A stretch of DNA of 18,666 nucleotides. Source: Actinobacteria bacterium UBA7398 (GTDB lineage Bacteria; Actinomycetota; Actinomycetes; Nanopelagicales; Nanopelagicaceae). Under the pieces are notes generated by a model that made no database searches, was not told the origin of the DNA, and saw only the letters and a list, made by a program, of their open reading frames with translations. The first letter of the stretch is position 1; every line of letters begins with the position of its first letter. Shown in pieces: positions 1-7,563 of this stretch. A program made the position numbers and the translations under genes. The DNA is taken from NCBI GenBank assembly GCA_002470135.1, contig DKNC01000066.1, forward strand, positions 1 to 18,666. The letters are read 5' to 3'.

Positions 1-960
1 CGTCCGATTGTGATGAAATCTCTCCGAAATTCTTTTGATATTCGTGGATTTATCGAAGTTGAAACTCCGATGTTGCAAGTTATGCATGGGGGTGCTGCTG
101 CTCGACCATTTAAAACAAAAAGCAATGCATACGATATGGAATTATTTCTTCGAATTGCACCAGAATTATTTTTAAAAAGATGTGTTGTTGGTGGCTTAGA
201 GCGAGTATTTGAAATCAATCGTAACTTCCGAAACGAAGGTGCGGACTCAAGTCACTCACCAGAATTTGCGATGATCGAGACTTACCAGTCATATGGTGAT
301 TGGAATTCAATAGCAGATTTAACTCGCGAATTAGTGCAAGAATCGGCAAAAGCGGTATTCGGTAGCCATGTTGTTAAGCATCATGATGGAACCGAGAATG
401 ATCTTGGTGGGAAATGGCGCGAAGTAGATTTCTATACCGCTATTTCTGAAGGCGTTGGCGAGAAAGTCACAGCCGAGACAAGTAAAGAAAACTTAAAGAA
501 ATACGCGGAAAAGCTCGGTATGAAAGTCGATCCAAAGTGGATTACTGGAAAATTAGCCGAGGAAATATTTGAACATTTATATAATGGCAAATTAAACATT
601 CCAACTTTTGTAAAAGGGTTCCCGATCGATACTTCGCCGCTAGTAAGAGCGCACCGCGAACTTCCGGGGGTAGCAGAAAAATGGGACTTATATATTGATG
701 GTTTTGAATTAGCAACCGGATACTCAGAATTAATTGACCCAGTCCTACAACGGGAACGATTAGTTGAACAAGCGAAACTTGGCGCATCTGGAGATTTAGA
801 AGCTATGGGTCTTGATGAGGACTTCTTACGTGCTATGGAATTTGGCATGCCACCCATGGGCGGTATGGGAATGGGTGTTGATCGATTGCTAATGGCGCTT
901 ACCGGATTAGGAATTCGCGAAACTATTTTATTTCCGTTAGTGAAGCCGGAAGAGAATTGA
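1..960 (+). CDS. lysS: Lysine--tRNA ligase, class II (5' end outside window)
   Basis: Charges tRNA-Lys with lysine in the cytoplasm. The reading frame is open from base 1, so this is the C-terminal ~319 residues of a protein normally about 500 long; the missing N-terminus, including the OB-fold anticodon-binding domain, lies upstream. Visible class II signatures are motif 2 with FRNEG at 226-240 followed by the HSPEF block, and motif 3 with GMGMGVDR at 862-885 just before the C-terminus. The internal GTG at 10 and ATG at 13 are not real starts, because the frame continues upstream with family-like sequence. The stop codon is followed one base later by the ATG of the next gene, so the two are probably co-transcribed. 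The truncation is due to the window edge only. Confidence 0.95.
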   Translation, partial: RPIVMKSLRNSFDIRGFIEVETPMLQVMHGGAAARPFKTKSNAYDMELFLRIAPELFLKRCVVGGLERVFEINRNFRNEGADSSHSPEFAMIETYQSYGDWNSIADLTRELVQESAKAVFGSHVVKHHDGTENDLGGKWREVDFYTAISEGVGEKVTAETSKENLKKYAEKLGMKVDPKWITGKLAEEIFEHLYNGKLNIPTFVKGFPIDTSPLVRAHRELPGVAEKWDLYIDGFELATGYSELIDPVLQRERLVEQAKLGASGDLEAMGLDEDFLRAMEFGMPPMGGMGMGVDRLLMALTGLGIRETILFPLVKPEEN

Positions 961-961
961 T

Positions 962-1462
962 ATGAGTGTTATACAAATTCGAAATGCACAAACTAGTGAT
1001 GTAAAAACAATTAGAAAAATTATTGATGATTATTCGCTGCAACGAAGGTTGCTCTCCAAAGAAACCGTAACGCTATTCGAAAGCGTTCAAGAATTTTCAG
1101 TAGCAGTTGAGGGAAATGAAGTTGTTGGTTGCGGGGCGCTGCATGTACTTTGGGAAGATTTAGCCGAAGTTCGTACCGTTGCGGTAATTGAAAGATTGCG
1201 CGGACATGGAGTTGGACACCAATTAATGGAGCACATTATCGATCGCGCTAAAAAAATTGGAGTGAAGCGATTGTTCTGTTTGACATTTGAAACTAAATTT
1301 TTTGGAAGTCATGGTTTCGTAGAGATTCAAGGGACTCCGGTCGAACCCGATGTCTACACACAATTACTCCGTTCTTATGATGAAGGTATCGCTGAGTTCT
1401 TAGATTTAGAGAGCGTTAAGCCCAACACCTTGGGAAATACCAGAATGATTAAGGTCCTATAA
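962..1462 (+). CDS. argA: Amino-acid N-acetyltransferase (N-acetylglutamate synthase-like GNAT)
   Basis: 166-residue single-domain GNAT. The family makes N-acetylglutamate from glutamate and acetyl-CoA, the first step of arginine synthesis. The acetyl-CoA loop is visible as RGHGVG at residues 80-85 after the EVRTVAV strand. The GCGALH segment (56-61), the LTFET segment (107-111) and the EFLDL...KPNTLGN...R tail resemble the short actinobacterial ArgA (Rv2747 type), which I recall rather than aligned. It lacks the amino-acid-kinase domain of the classical E. coli ArgA. ATG at 962 follows the lysS stop by one base, so translation is probably coupled. Glutamate specificity is inferred from family resemblance; another amino-group acceptor is possible. 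Confidence 0.85.
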   Translation: MSVIQIRNAQTSDVKTIRKIIDDYSLQRRLLSKETVTLFESVQEFSVAVEGNEVVGCGALHVLWEDLAEVRTVAVIERLRGHGVGHQLMEHIIDRAKKIGVKRLFCLTFETKFFGSHGFVEIQGTPVEPDVYTQLLRSYDEGIAEFLDLESVKPNTLGNTRMIKVL

Positions 1463-1485
1463 AAGGCGAAGTTCAAAGGGCTATT

Positions 1486-1530
1486 CGGGCATAAATCACT
1501 AGATTCTGTGGTTAAACCCAGCAATGCCCG
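1486..1530. repeat. Inverted repeat in the argA-clpC spacer
   Basis: CGGGCAT (1486-1492) and ATGCCCG (1524-1530) are perfect inverted arms. Between them CTGTGG (1506-1511) and CCCAG (1517-1521) can form a small inner hairpin with a bulged T. No T-tract follows, so it is not a clear intrinsic terminator for lysS-argA. It could be a weak 3' structure or part of the clpC control region. This spacer (1463-1629) is the longest non-coding stretch of the window, and no small ORF or RNA gene was recognised in it. Confidence 0.35.
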
Positions 1531-1575
1531 CAAGATATGTCGAAAATCCGTATCGCACTGATTCTGCTGGCGCGT

Positions 1576-1606
1576 TAGGCTAAACCCGTACCCAAGCCGC
1601 TTAGCC
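1576..1606 (+). promoter_or_regulatory. Candidate clpC promoter -10 and inverted repeat
   Basis: TAGGCT at 1576-1581 fits the actinobacterial TAnnnT -10 pattern, but no good -35 is visible at the right distance. It overlaps the left arm of an inverted repeat, GGCTAA (1578-1583) and TTAGCC (1601-1606), that could be an operator. Actinobacterial clp genes are often controlled by ClgR or a heat-shock repressor, but I could not match either consensus here. The clpC Shine-Dalgarno AGGAGA is at 1617-1622. Confidence 0.3.
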
Positions 1607-1629
1607 GCGGATAGTCAGGAGATCGTCAC

Positions 1630-4143
1630 ATGTTTGAGCGCTTTACCGATAGAGCTCGTCGCGTTGTTGTGCTTGCACAAGAAGAAGCGCGGATGCTTAA
1701 CCACAACTACATCGGTACCGAACATATTCTCCTTGGCTTGATCCATGAAGGTGAAGGCGTAGCTGCAAAAGGTTTAGAGTCACTCGGAATTTCGTTAGAG
1801 GCAGTCCGCGCTCAAGTCGAGGAAATTATTGGGCAAGGACAACAAGCTCCGTCAGGACATATTCCATTTACACCACGCGCAAAGAAAGTTTTAGAACTCT
1901 CGCTTCGCGAAGCGTTGCAACTTGGCCATAATTACATCGGTACCGAACATATTTTGCTTGGTTTGATTCGTGAAGGCGAAGGCGTTGCAGCACAAGTTCT
2001 CGTAAAACTTGGTGCGGATTTAAATCGAGTTCGCCAACAAGTTATTCAATTGCTCTCTGGTTATCAAGGAAAAGAAGCAGTATCAACCGGTGGACCAGCA
2101 GAGGGCACACCAGCAACTTCATTAGTTCTAGATCAATTTGGCAGAAACTTAACCCAAGCTGCGCGTGAAGGAAAATTAGACCCAGTTATTGGTCGCGAAA
2201 AAGAGATTGAACGTGTCATGCAAATTCTTTCACGGCGCACAAAAAATAATCCAGTATTGATTGGCGAACCTGGCGTTGGAAAGACCGCGGTAGTCGAAGG
2301 ATTAGCGCAGGCAATCGTAAAAAATGATGTCCCAGAAACTTTAAAAGATAAACAACTTTATTCACTTGATTTAGGCGCGCTAGTAGCGGGTAGTCGATAT
2401 CGCGGTGATTTTGAAGAGCGTTTGAAAAAAGTATTAAAAGAGATCCGCACACGTGGCGACATAATTCTTTTTATCGATGAAATTCACACACTAGTTGGCG
2501 CTGGCGCTGCTGAAGGCGCTATTGATGCCGCAAGTATTTTGAAGCCGATGTTGGCTCGTGGTGAGCTCCAGACAATTGGTGCAACAACTCTTGATGAATA
2601 CCGGAAACATTTAGAAAAGGATGCGGCGTTAGAGCGACGTTTCCAACCAATTCAAGTCGCCGAACCTTCACTTACGCACACCATTGAAATTCTTAAAGGT
2701 CTGCGCGATCGTTACGAATCCCATCACAAAGTTTCGATTTCAGATGCTGCGCTAGTTTCTGCCGCCACGCTTGCAGATCGATATGTATCTGACCGGTTCT
2801 TGCCAGATAAAGCAATTGATTTAATTGATGAAGCTGGTTCCAGACTGCGAATTCGCCGCATGACTGCGCCACCAGAGCTTCGTGAGTTCGATGACAAGAT
2901 TGCAAATGCTCGAAAAGAAAAAGAATCAGCAATCGACGGCCAAGATTTTGAAAAAGCTGCTGCACTTCGCGATAAAGAAAAGAATTTAATCTTGGAAAAA
3001 GCAGAGCGTGAAAAAGCTTGGAAAGCTGGCGACTTAGATGTTGTCGCTGTAGTTGATGAAGAATTAATTGCAGAAGTTCTATCTATCGCAACTGGAATTC
3101 CAGTATTCAAATTAACTGAAGCTGAAACTGCGCGCTTGCTTCGCATGGAAGACGAACTTCACCGTCGTGTTATCGGTCAAGACCAAGCCATCAAGGCGCT
3201 CTCACAAGCAATCCGTCGAACTCGCGCGGGGCTAAAAGATCCAAAACGTCCGGGCGGTTCATTTATTTTCGCTGGTCCATCTGGTGTTGGTAAGACTGAA
3301 TTATCACGGACGCTTGCAGCATTCCTATTTGGCGATGCGGATGCGCTGATTCAACTTGATATGTCGGAGTACTCTGAAAAGCACACTGCTTCAAGGCTTT
3401 TTGGTGCACCTCCAGGCTTTGTTGGGTATGACGAAGGTGGCCAATTAACTGAGAAAGTACGACGTCGGCCGTTCTCTGTTGTGCTCTTTGATGAAATTGA
3501 AAAAGCACATCCAGATATCTTCAATTCACTATTACAAGTACTTGAAGATGGTCGCTTAACTGATGCGCAAGGCCGAGTTGTTGATTTCAAGAACACTGTA
3601 ATCATTATGACTACAAACCTTGGTACTCGCGATATCTCTAAGAGTTTGGCGCTTGGCTTCACCAATGTCTCTGATGCGCTTGGTAATTACGAGCGGATGA
3701 AGGCGAAAGTTCAAGATGAACTCAAAACACACTTCCGTCCGGAATTCTTAAACCGTATTGATGACGTGATTGTTTTCCATCAATTAAGCGAGAATGAAAT
3801 TGTCCAAATTGTTGATCTTATGATCGCAAACTTGGAAGACCGTTTAAAGGCGAAAGATATGGGCATCGAGTTAACTTCGACCGCAAAAGCGCTCTTAGCT
3901 AAGCGCGGCTATGACCCAGTTCTTGGGGCCCGTCCGCTTCGTCGCACGATTCAACGCGAAATTGAAGATGCGCTATCAGAGAAGATTCTTTTCGGCGATA
4001 TTAAAGCTGGCGAGATCATCTTGATTGATGTTGCACCGGCAAAAGAAGGCGAAATTGGCTCCGAAACCTTTACTTTTAAAGGTATGCCAAGAGAACAATT
4101 ACCGGATTCACCTGGAGATTTAGCAGAAGCACCAACCGCTTAA
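1630..4143 (+). CDS. clpC: ATP-dependent Clp protease ATP-binding subunit ClpC
   Basis: AAA+ unfoldase that threads substrates into the ClpP protease, 837 residues, the usual ClpC length. Domains in order: Clp-N double repeat (1-145, with the IGTEHILLGLI block occurring twice); first ATPase with Walker A GEPGVGKT at 212-219 and Walker B ending D283-E284; pore loop around Y257; a UVR/coiled middle segment (about 418-453), which distinguishes ClpC from ClpA and ClpB; second ATPase with Walker A GPSGVGKT at 549-556, pore loop GYDEGG near 599 and Walker B D621-E622. LGF at 675-677 sits where ClpC proteins carry the ClpP-docking tripeptide. ATG at 1630 has a good Shine-Dalgarno 7 nt upstream. The gene is complete with no odd residues seen. 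It is probably essential for protein quality control, as in mycobacteria. Confidence 0.97.
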   Translation: MFERFTDRARRVVVLAQEEARMLNHNYIGTEHILLGLIHEGEGVAAKGLESLGISLEAVRAQVEEIIGQGQQAPSGHIPFTPRAKKVLELSLREALQLGHNYIGTEHILLGLIREGEGVAAQVLVKLGADLNRVRQQVIQLLSGYQGKEAVSTGGPAEGTPATSLVLDQFGRNLTQAAREGKLDPVIGREKEIERVMQILSRRTKNNPVLIGEPGVGKTAVVEGLAQAIVKNDVPETLKDKQLYSLDLGALVAGSRYRGDFEERLKKVLKEIRTRGDIILFIDEIHTLVGAGAAEGAIDAASILKPMLARGELQTIGATTLDEYRKHLEKDAALERRFQPIQVAEPSLTHTIEILKGLRDRYESHHKVSISDAALVSAATLADRYVSDRFLPDKAIDLIDEAGSRLRIRRMTAPPELREFDDKIANARKEKESAIDGQDFEKAAALRDKEKNLILEKAEREKAWKAGDLDVVAVVDEELIAEVLSIATGIPVFKLTEAETARLLRMEDELHRRVIGQDQAIKALSQAIRRTRAGLKDPKRPGGSFIFAGPSGVGKTELSRTLAAFLFGDADALIQLDMSEYSEKHTASRLFGAPPGFVGYDEGGQLTEKVRRRPFSVVLFDEIEKAHPDIFNSLLQVLEDGRLTDAQGRVVDFKNTVIIMTTNLGTRDISKSLALGFTNVSDALGNYERMKAKVQDELKTHFRPEFLNRIDDVIVFHQLSENEIVQIVDLMIANLEDRLKAKDMGIELTSTAKALLAKRGYDPVLGARPLRRTIQREIEDALSEKILFGDIKAGEIILIDVAPAKEGEIGSETFTFKGMPREQLPDSPGDLAEAPTA

Positions 4144-4156
4144 TTTCGTTCTACTT

Positions 4157-4194
4157 TTGACTTTTCTCCTTAGGGCATTACTCTTAAACGAGTA
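4157..4194 (+). promoter_or_regulatory. Candidate murQ promoter with overlapping palindrome
   Basis: TTGACT (4157-4162), a 16-nt spacer and TACTCT (4179-4184) make a plausible housekeeping promoter. TACTC (4179-4183) and GAGTA (4190-4194) form an inverted repeat over the -10 and predicted start point, where a repressor could act. ACTTTTCTCC (4160-4169) matches 8 of 10 positions of the AATTTTCACC element repeated in front of the rpiR-type gene, so the two promoters may share a regulator. All of this is pattern reading only. Confidence 0.4.
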
Positions 4195-4215
4195 TTGCTT
4201 CAAGGGAAGGCGTCA

Positions 4216-5136
4216 ATGACTATCGAAAATGGTAATTCTGAATCGAAAATTGGTTCATTACGTACCGAACAGGTCGATGCCAAATATCACTTACTCGATG
4301 CAATGTCAGTAACCGAATTACTGCAAGCGATGAATGAAAGCGACGCCGAAGTTCCACGCGCAATCGCTTTAAAACTTCCAGAAATTGAAAAAGCTATTGA
4401 TGGCATTGTGGATCGCTTACTACAAGGTGGACGGTTAATTTACTTAGGTGCTGGAACATCCGGTCGACTAGGTGTTTTAGATGCAGCCGAATGTGGCCCA
4501 ACTTTTTCAGTTGACGAAAATCAAGTTTTGGCATTTATTGCTGGTGGTGACGATGCCCTTCGAAATCCAGCAGAAGGTGTTGAAGACGATCCCAACGCCG
4601 GTGCTGCAGATTTAAAAGCTAAAAAAGTTTCACAACTTGATGCCGTAGTTGGAATTGCCGCAAGTGGCAGGACGCCGTATGTAATCGGTGCGCTGCAATT
4701 AGCAAAAGAGATTGGTGCGCTAACTATAGGATTAACAAGCAATCCAAATTCTGAATTATCAAAAATCGTCGATCATCCAATCGAAATAGATTCTGGGCCC
4801 GAACTTCTTGCGGGCTCTACCAGATTAAAATCAGGCACAGTTCAAAAATTGGTTTTAAATATGATTTCGACAATAGCCATGGTTAGACTTGGAAAGACTT
4901 ATGGAAATCTCATGGTTGATCTTCAAGTCACCAATGAAAAGTTGCAAGATCGCGCGATTCGAATTATTGAAAAAGCAACTGGCGCGGTTCGATCAGAATC
5001 GATACGAGCTCTTAACGAAGCGAATCACGAAGTGAAAGTTGCAATCCTGATGTTGCTTTTAAATCTGGAGGCGAAAGCTGCTCGCGAGCGATTGCTTGCC
5101 TCCTCAAATCGAATCCGAGAAGCGCTGGGACATTAA
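4216..5136 (+). CDS. murQ: N-acetylmuramic acid 6-phosphate etherase
   Basis: Cytoplasmic lyase that converts MurNAc-6-phosphate plus water to GlcNAc-6-phosphate plus D-lactate, the committed step of cell-wall MurNAc catabolism. It has 306 residues, the usual family length, with an SIS fold. The signature AGTSGRLGVLDAAEC at 79-93 is present. E92 and E123 are 31 residues apart, like the E. coli catalytic pair E83/E114. Family segments ASGRTPYVIGAL, GSTRLKSGT and LVLNMIST also match. The frame opens earlier with a TTG at 4195, but ATG at 4216 is preferred because GGGAAGG (4204-4210) lies 5 nt upstream. The gene has its own candidate promoter and is followed by a regulator, an ABC importer and a kinase that plausibly supply its substrate. 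Confidence 0.96.
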   Translation: MTIENGNSESKIGSLRTEQVDAKYHLLDAMSVTELLQAMNESDAEVPRAIALKLPEIEKAIDGIVDRLLQGGRLIYLGAGTSGRLGVLDAAECGPTFSVDENQVLAFIAGGDDALRNPAEGVEDDPNAGAADLKAKKVSQLDAVVGIAASGRTPYVIGALQLAKEIGALTIGLTSNPNSELSKIVDHPIEIDSGPELLAGSTRLKSGTVQKLVLNMISTIAMVRLGKTYGNLMVDLQVTNEKLQDRAIRIIEKATGAVRSESIRALNEANHEVKVAILMLLLNLEAKAARERLLASSNRIREALGH

Positions 5137-5164
5137 TAACTCGTTCAAATCGAAGGTTTTGGGC

Positions 5165-5193
5165 TTGACGTTGGCTCAATAAGGCGATAATTT
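5165..5193 (+). promoter_or_regulatory. Promoter of the RpiR regulator / transporter operon
   Basis: TTGACG (5165-5170), a 17-nt spacer and TAATTT (5188-5193), which fits TAnnnT. GATAAT at 5186-5191 is an alternative -10 with a 15-nt spacer. It lies in the 105-nt gap after murQ and would give a leader of about 40 nt before the regulator ATG. No terminator is visible after murQ, so read-through from murQ is also possible. Confidence 0.5.
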
Positions 5194-5230
5194 TCACCAA
5201 GCAAAACATTTGTTGAATTTAATTTTCACC
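5188..5230 (+). repeat. Direct repeat, candidate operator for the RpiR regulator
   Basis: The 11-mer TAATTTTCACC occurs exactly at 5188-5198 and at 5220-5230, 32 bp start to start, about three helical turns. The first copy covers the -10 box; the second abuts the Shine-Dalgarno of the regulator gene. The second copy also lies in an imperfect palindrome, TGAA-N7-TTCA (5214-5228), the kind of half-site symmetry expected for a dimeric regulator. Autoregulation by the downstream protein is inferred from position only. Confidence 0.45.
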
Positions 5231-5241
5231 GGAGGTGGGCA

Positions 5242-6213
5242 ATGACCGCTACATCCACACCACTCCGAGTTGTTGGAAAAAACTATCGCGATGTTTTAGG
5301 AGCGATTAAAAACTCATTTTCATCTTTTCATGCGAGTGAAGTTTCGATCGCAAATGTAGTAATCGAAAATCCAGATCAAGTTTCCGAGATGAACATCTCG
5401 CAACTCGCGGTGTTTAGCAAAACCTCTGTTGCATCAGTTGTCAGATTCAGTAAAACGCTAGGGTTTAAAGGTTATCCAGAATTTCGGCTTGCACTTGTAA
5501 GCGACCTCAGCCGGATTGAATATTTAGGAATTGCAGAATCAGAATTAGATGGCGGCATAACCTCAACCGACACTTCGGCAGACATTATTAAGAAAATTGC
5601 ACATGCGGATTCACGTGCGATTCAAACTACCACTGAGCGGTTAGATTTAAAGATTTTCGAAGAAGTGCTTACGCTCTGGGAAAATGCTAAAACAATTGGG
5701 ATAATCGGGTTGGCATCAAGTGGTTATGTTGCGATGGATTTACAACTTAAGTTAAATAGATTAGGAAAGCATGCAGTTGCCTGGCGCGATGCACATTCAG
5801 CGCTAACTTCGCTGGCGCTATTAAAGGAAGGCGACGTGTTAGTCGCTATAACTCACAGCGGGACGACTTTAGATGTAGTTGATGTCATGACCGAGTTTAA
5901 AAAACGAGGCATTAATTTAGTTTTAATAACTAATGCACTTAGAAGTCCAGCTAGCGCTCTTACCGAATTTGTGTTACATACCTCTGCTCGGGAAACCACC
6001 TTCCGAAGCGGTGCAACTGCGAGTCGAATCGCACAATTAACGGTGGTTGACTGTCTCTGTGTTGCGTTAGCACAGAGAAACTGGAGCGGTACCAAGGCTG
6101 CTCTAGATCAATCTAGGGCGGCTGTGGGAATCCGTTCTGGAAAGAAGCTGAGTGATATCGAGGGATTTCATTCAACTTCTAAACCATCCCGCTCTCGAGG
6201 AGGAAATAAGTGA
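5242..6213 (+). CDS. RpiR/MurR-family transcriptional regulator (HTH + SIS)
   Basis: 323 residues. The N-terminal RpiR helix-turn-helix lies around 50-83 (ISQLAVFSKTSVASVVRFSKTLGF). The C-terminal SIS sugar-phosphate domain spans about 148-280, with GLASSG at 156-161 and THSGTT at 204-209. Family members bind DNA as dimers or tetramers and respond to a phosphosugar. Next to murQ the likely ligand is MurNAc-6-phosphate, as for E. coli MurR; that is inference. GGAGGTG at 5231-5237 precedes ATG 5242. The 3' end overlaps the next gene by 4 nt (GTGA), and the Shine-Dalgarno of that gene lies inside this coding region, so regulator and binding protein should be translated together. The last ~35 residues are basic and outside the SIS fold. 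Confidence 0.92.
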   Translation: MTATSTPLRVVGKNYRDVLGAIKNSFSSFHASEVSIANVVIENPDQVSEMNISQLAVFSKTSVASVVRFSKTLGFKGYPEFRLALVSDLSRIEYLGIAESELDGGITSTDTSADIIKKIAHADSRAIQTTTERLDLKIFEEVLTLWENAKTIGIIGLASSGYVAMDLQLKLNRLGKHAVAWRDAHSALTSLALLKEGDVLVAITHSGTTLDVVDVMTEFKKRGINLVLITNALRSPASALTEFVLHTSARETTFRSGATASRIAQLTVVDCLCVALAQRNWSGTKAALDQSRAAVGIRSGKKLSDIEGFHSTSKPSRSRGGNK

Positions 6214-7490
6214 TCAAAACTAAAAGCCGGTTACGCGGTTTAATGGCTGCAGTTTTCGCAACTGCTGCGATTGTCGTACCTATCACAGCTTCACCTGCGA
6301 ATGCAGCAACAGAAATTACCTTCTGGAGCTGGCGTCCAGAGGATAAAGTTTTCTACGAAGCAGAAGCTGCAAAATTTCTAGCAGCAACTGGCATCTCCGT
6401 AAAATTCACACCATATGTAGCTACTGATTACAACGCACTACTTTCAACTGCGCTAACAGCAGGAAAAGGGCCCGATGTAATGCAGATGCGTGCGTACGGT
6501 GGAATGGCAAATCTTTCTGATGCTGGCTACTTTATGCCGCTAACATCGAAAGATATTCCAGCACTTGCAAAGATTCCAGCAGGAACACTTGCCGGAGCAC
6601 AGGGCTATACGAGCAAGCTTCAATATGGATTGCCATATGCAACTTCAGTTCTTGGAGTTATGTATAACCCAGACCTGCTTAAGAAAGCTGGCGTTAAGGC
6701 ACTTCCAACTACTTGGTCATCATTCTTCGCTGCAATGGATAAAGTCAAAGCTGCCGGAATTTTGCCTTTGGGTAATGGCAGTGGATATGCACCTGGTATG
6801 GAACAACTCTGGGGCGCAGTAGGACCAACTTTCTACGGCGGCAATGATTTTTACAAAAATATAGTTGCCGGAAAGAAAACATTCGAAGATAAAAACTTCG
6901 TAGCTTCACTTCAAGCTGTAAAAGATCTAGTTGCATACTTCCCAACTGGCCATGCTGGTTTGGATTACAACACTGCACGTGGTCTTTTTGCTAACGAAAA
7001 AGCTGCGTTCTATATTGGCGGAAACTATGAAATCTCATATTTCCGTTCTTTAAATCCTGCGCTAAACGTTGGTTGGATGCCTGCTCCAGCAGCAGCAGCC
7101 GGAACTCCACGTTATGTTACTAACTGGGCTGACGGTGGCTTTGCTATTAATGCAAAGACTGCAAATAAGGCAGCAGCAATTAAATTCATGAACTTCCTTT
7201 CAAGCAAGGCATTCATGCAAGATGCTGCCGATTCACTTGGTTGGATCTCCACAATTTCAGGCGTAAAAGTCACCGATCCAGCTGTCATCAGCATGGTTCG
7301 TGCGATTCCATCATCTGGAACTCCATTCTTAACTCTTGTTGGTTTCCGCTACGGCGCACCAACATCATCATCCATCATGCAACCTGGATTCCAGAAAGTT
7401 GCAGCTGGTACCCAAACCGCTGCTGAACTAGCTGCGGCTATCCAAGCTGGTGTTGCAACTTGGTACGCACCACTTAAACCAAAGGCATAA
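6210..7490 (+). CDS. Extracellular sugar-binding protein of an ABC importer
   Basis: 426 residues of the family 1 solute-binding type (SBP_bac_1). A signal peptide covers about 1-32: basic start KTKSRLR, hydrophobic core, then a signal-peptidase I site after A30-N31-A32. The mature protein begins ATEITFWSW, typical of carbohydrate-binding proteins, and contains the usual MYNPDLLKKAG and GGFAIN blocks. There is no cysteine anywhere in the protein, so it cannot be lipidated, unlike most Gram-positive binding proteins. The start is GTG at 6210 with a strong GAGGAGG at 6197-6203. The substrate is not readable from sequence; a MurNAc or GlcNAc-type amino sugar or muropeptide sugar is inferred from murQ and the kinase. 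A terminator follows. Confidence 0.9.
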   Translation: MIKTKSRLRGLMAAVFATAAIVVPITASPANAATEITFWSWRPEDKVFYEAEAAKFLAATGISVKFTPYVATDYNALLSTALTAGKGPDVMQMRAYGGMANLSDAGYFMPLTSKDIPALAKIPAGTLAGAQGYTSKLQYGLPYATSVLGVMYNPDLLKKAGVKALPTTWSSFFAAMDKVKAAGILPLGNGSGYAPGMEQLWGAVGPTFYGGNDFYKNIVAGKKTFEDKNFVASLQAVKDLVAYFPTGHAGLDYNTARGLFANEKAAFYIGGNYEISYFRSLNPALNVGWMPAPAAAAGTPRYVTNWADGGFAINAKTANKAAAIKFMNFLSSKAFMQDAADSLGWISTISGVKVTDPAVISMVRAIPSSGTPFLTLVGFRYGAPTSSSIMQPGFQKVAAGTQTAAELAAAIQAGVATWYAPLKPKA

Positions 7491-7499
7491 ATAAGTAAC

Positions 7500-7540
7500 G
7501 ATAAGGCGCAGAGAGAAATCTCTGCGCCTTATCAATTTTT
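7500..7540 (+). terminator. Intra-operon intrinsic terminator
   Basis: Perfect 15-bp stem: GATAAGGCGCAGAGA (7500-7514) pairs with its complement at 7519-7533 across a GAAA tetraloop, followed by AATTTTT. It lies 10 nt after the binding-protein stop and ends about 24 nt before the first permease ATG. No second promoter is visible behind it, so the permeases and kinase probably depend on read-through. That would give much more binding protein than membrane protein, as in other ABC sugar operons. Confidence 0.92.
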
Positions 7541-7563
7541 CGCAAGGCAAAAAGAGACGAGCA

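Noticed and set aside
1..960. lysS as a truncated pseudogene
   Set aside because: The frame is open to base 1 with family-like sequence; only the window edge cuts it.
4195..4215. TTG start seven codons upstream of murQ
   Set aside because: The ATG at 4216 has a proper Shine-Dalgarno, and the upstream codons overlap the candidate promoter palindrome.
6565..7426. Short overlapping plus- and minus-strand frames inside the binding-protein gene
   Set aside because: Out-of-frame shadows of a well-supported gene with no start signals or recognisable domain.
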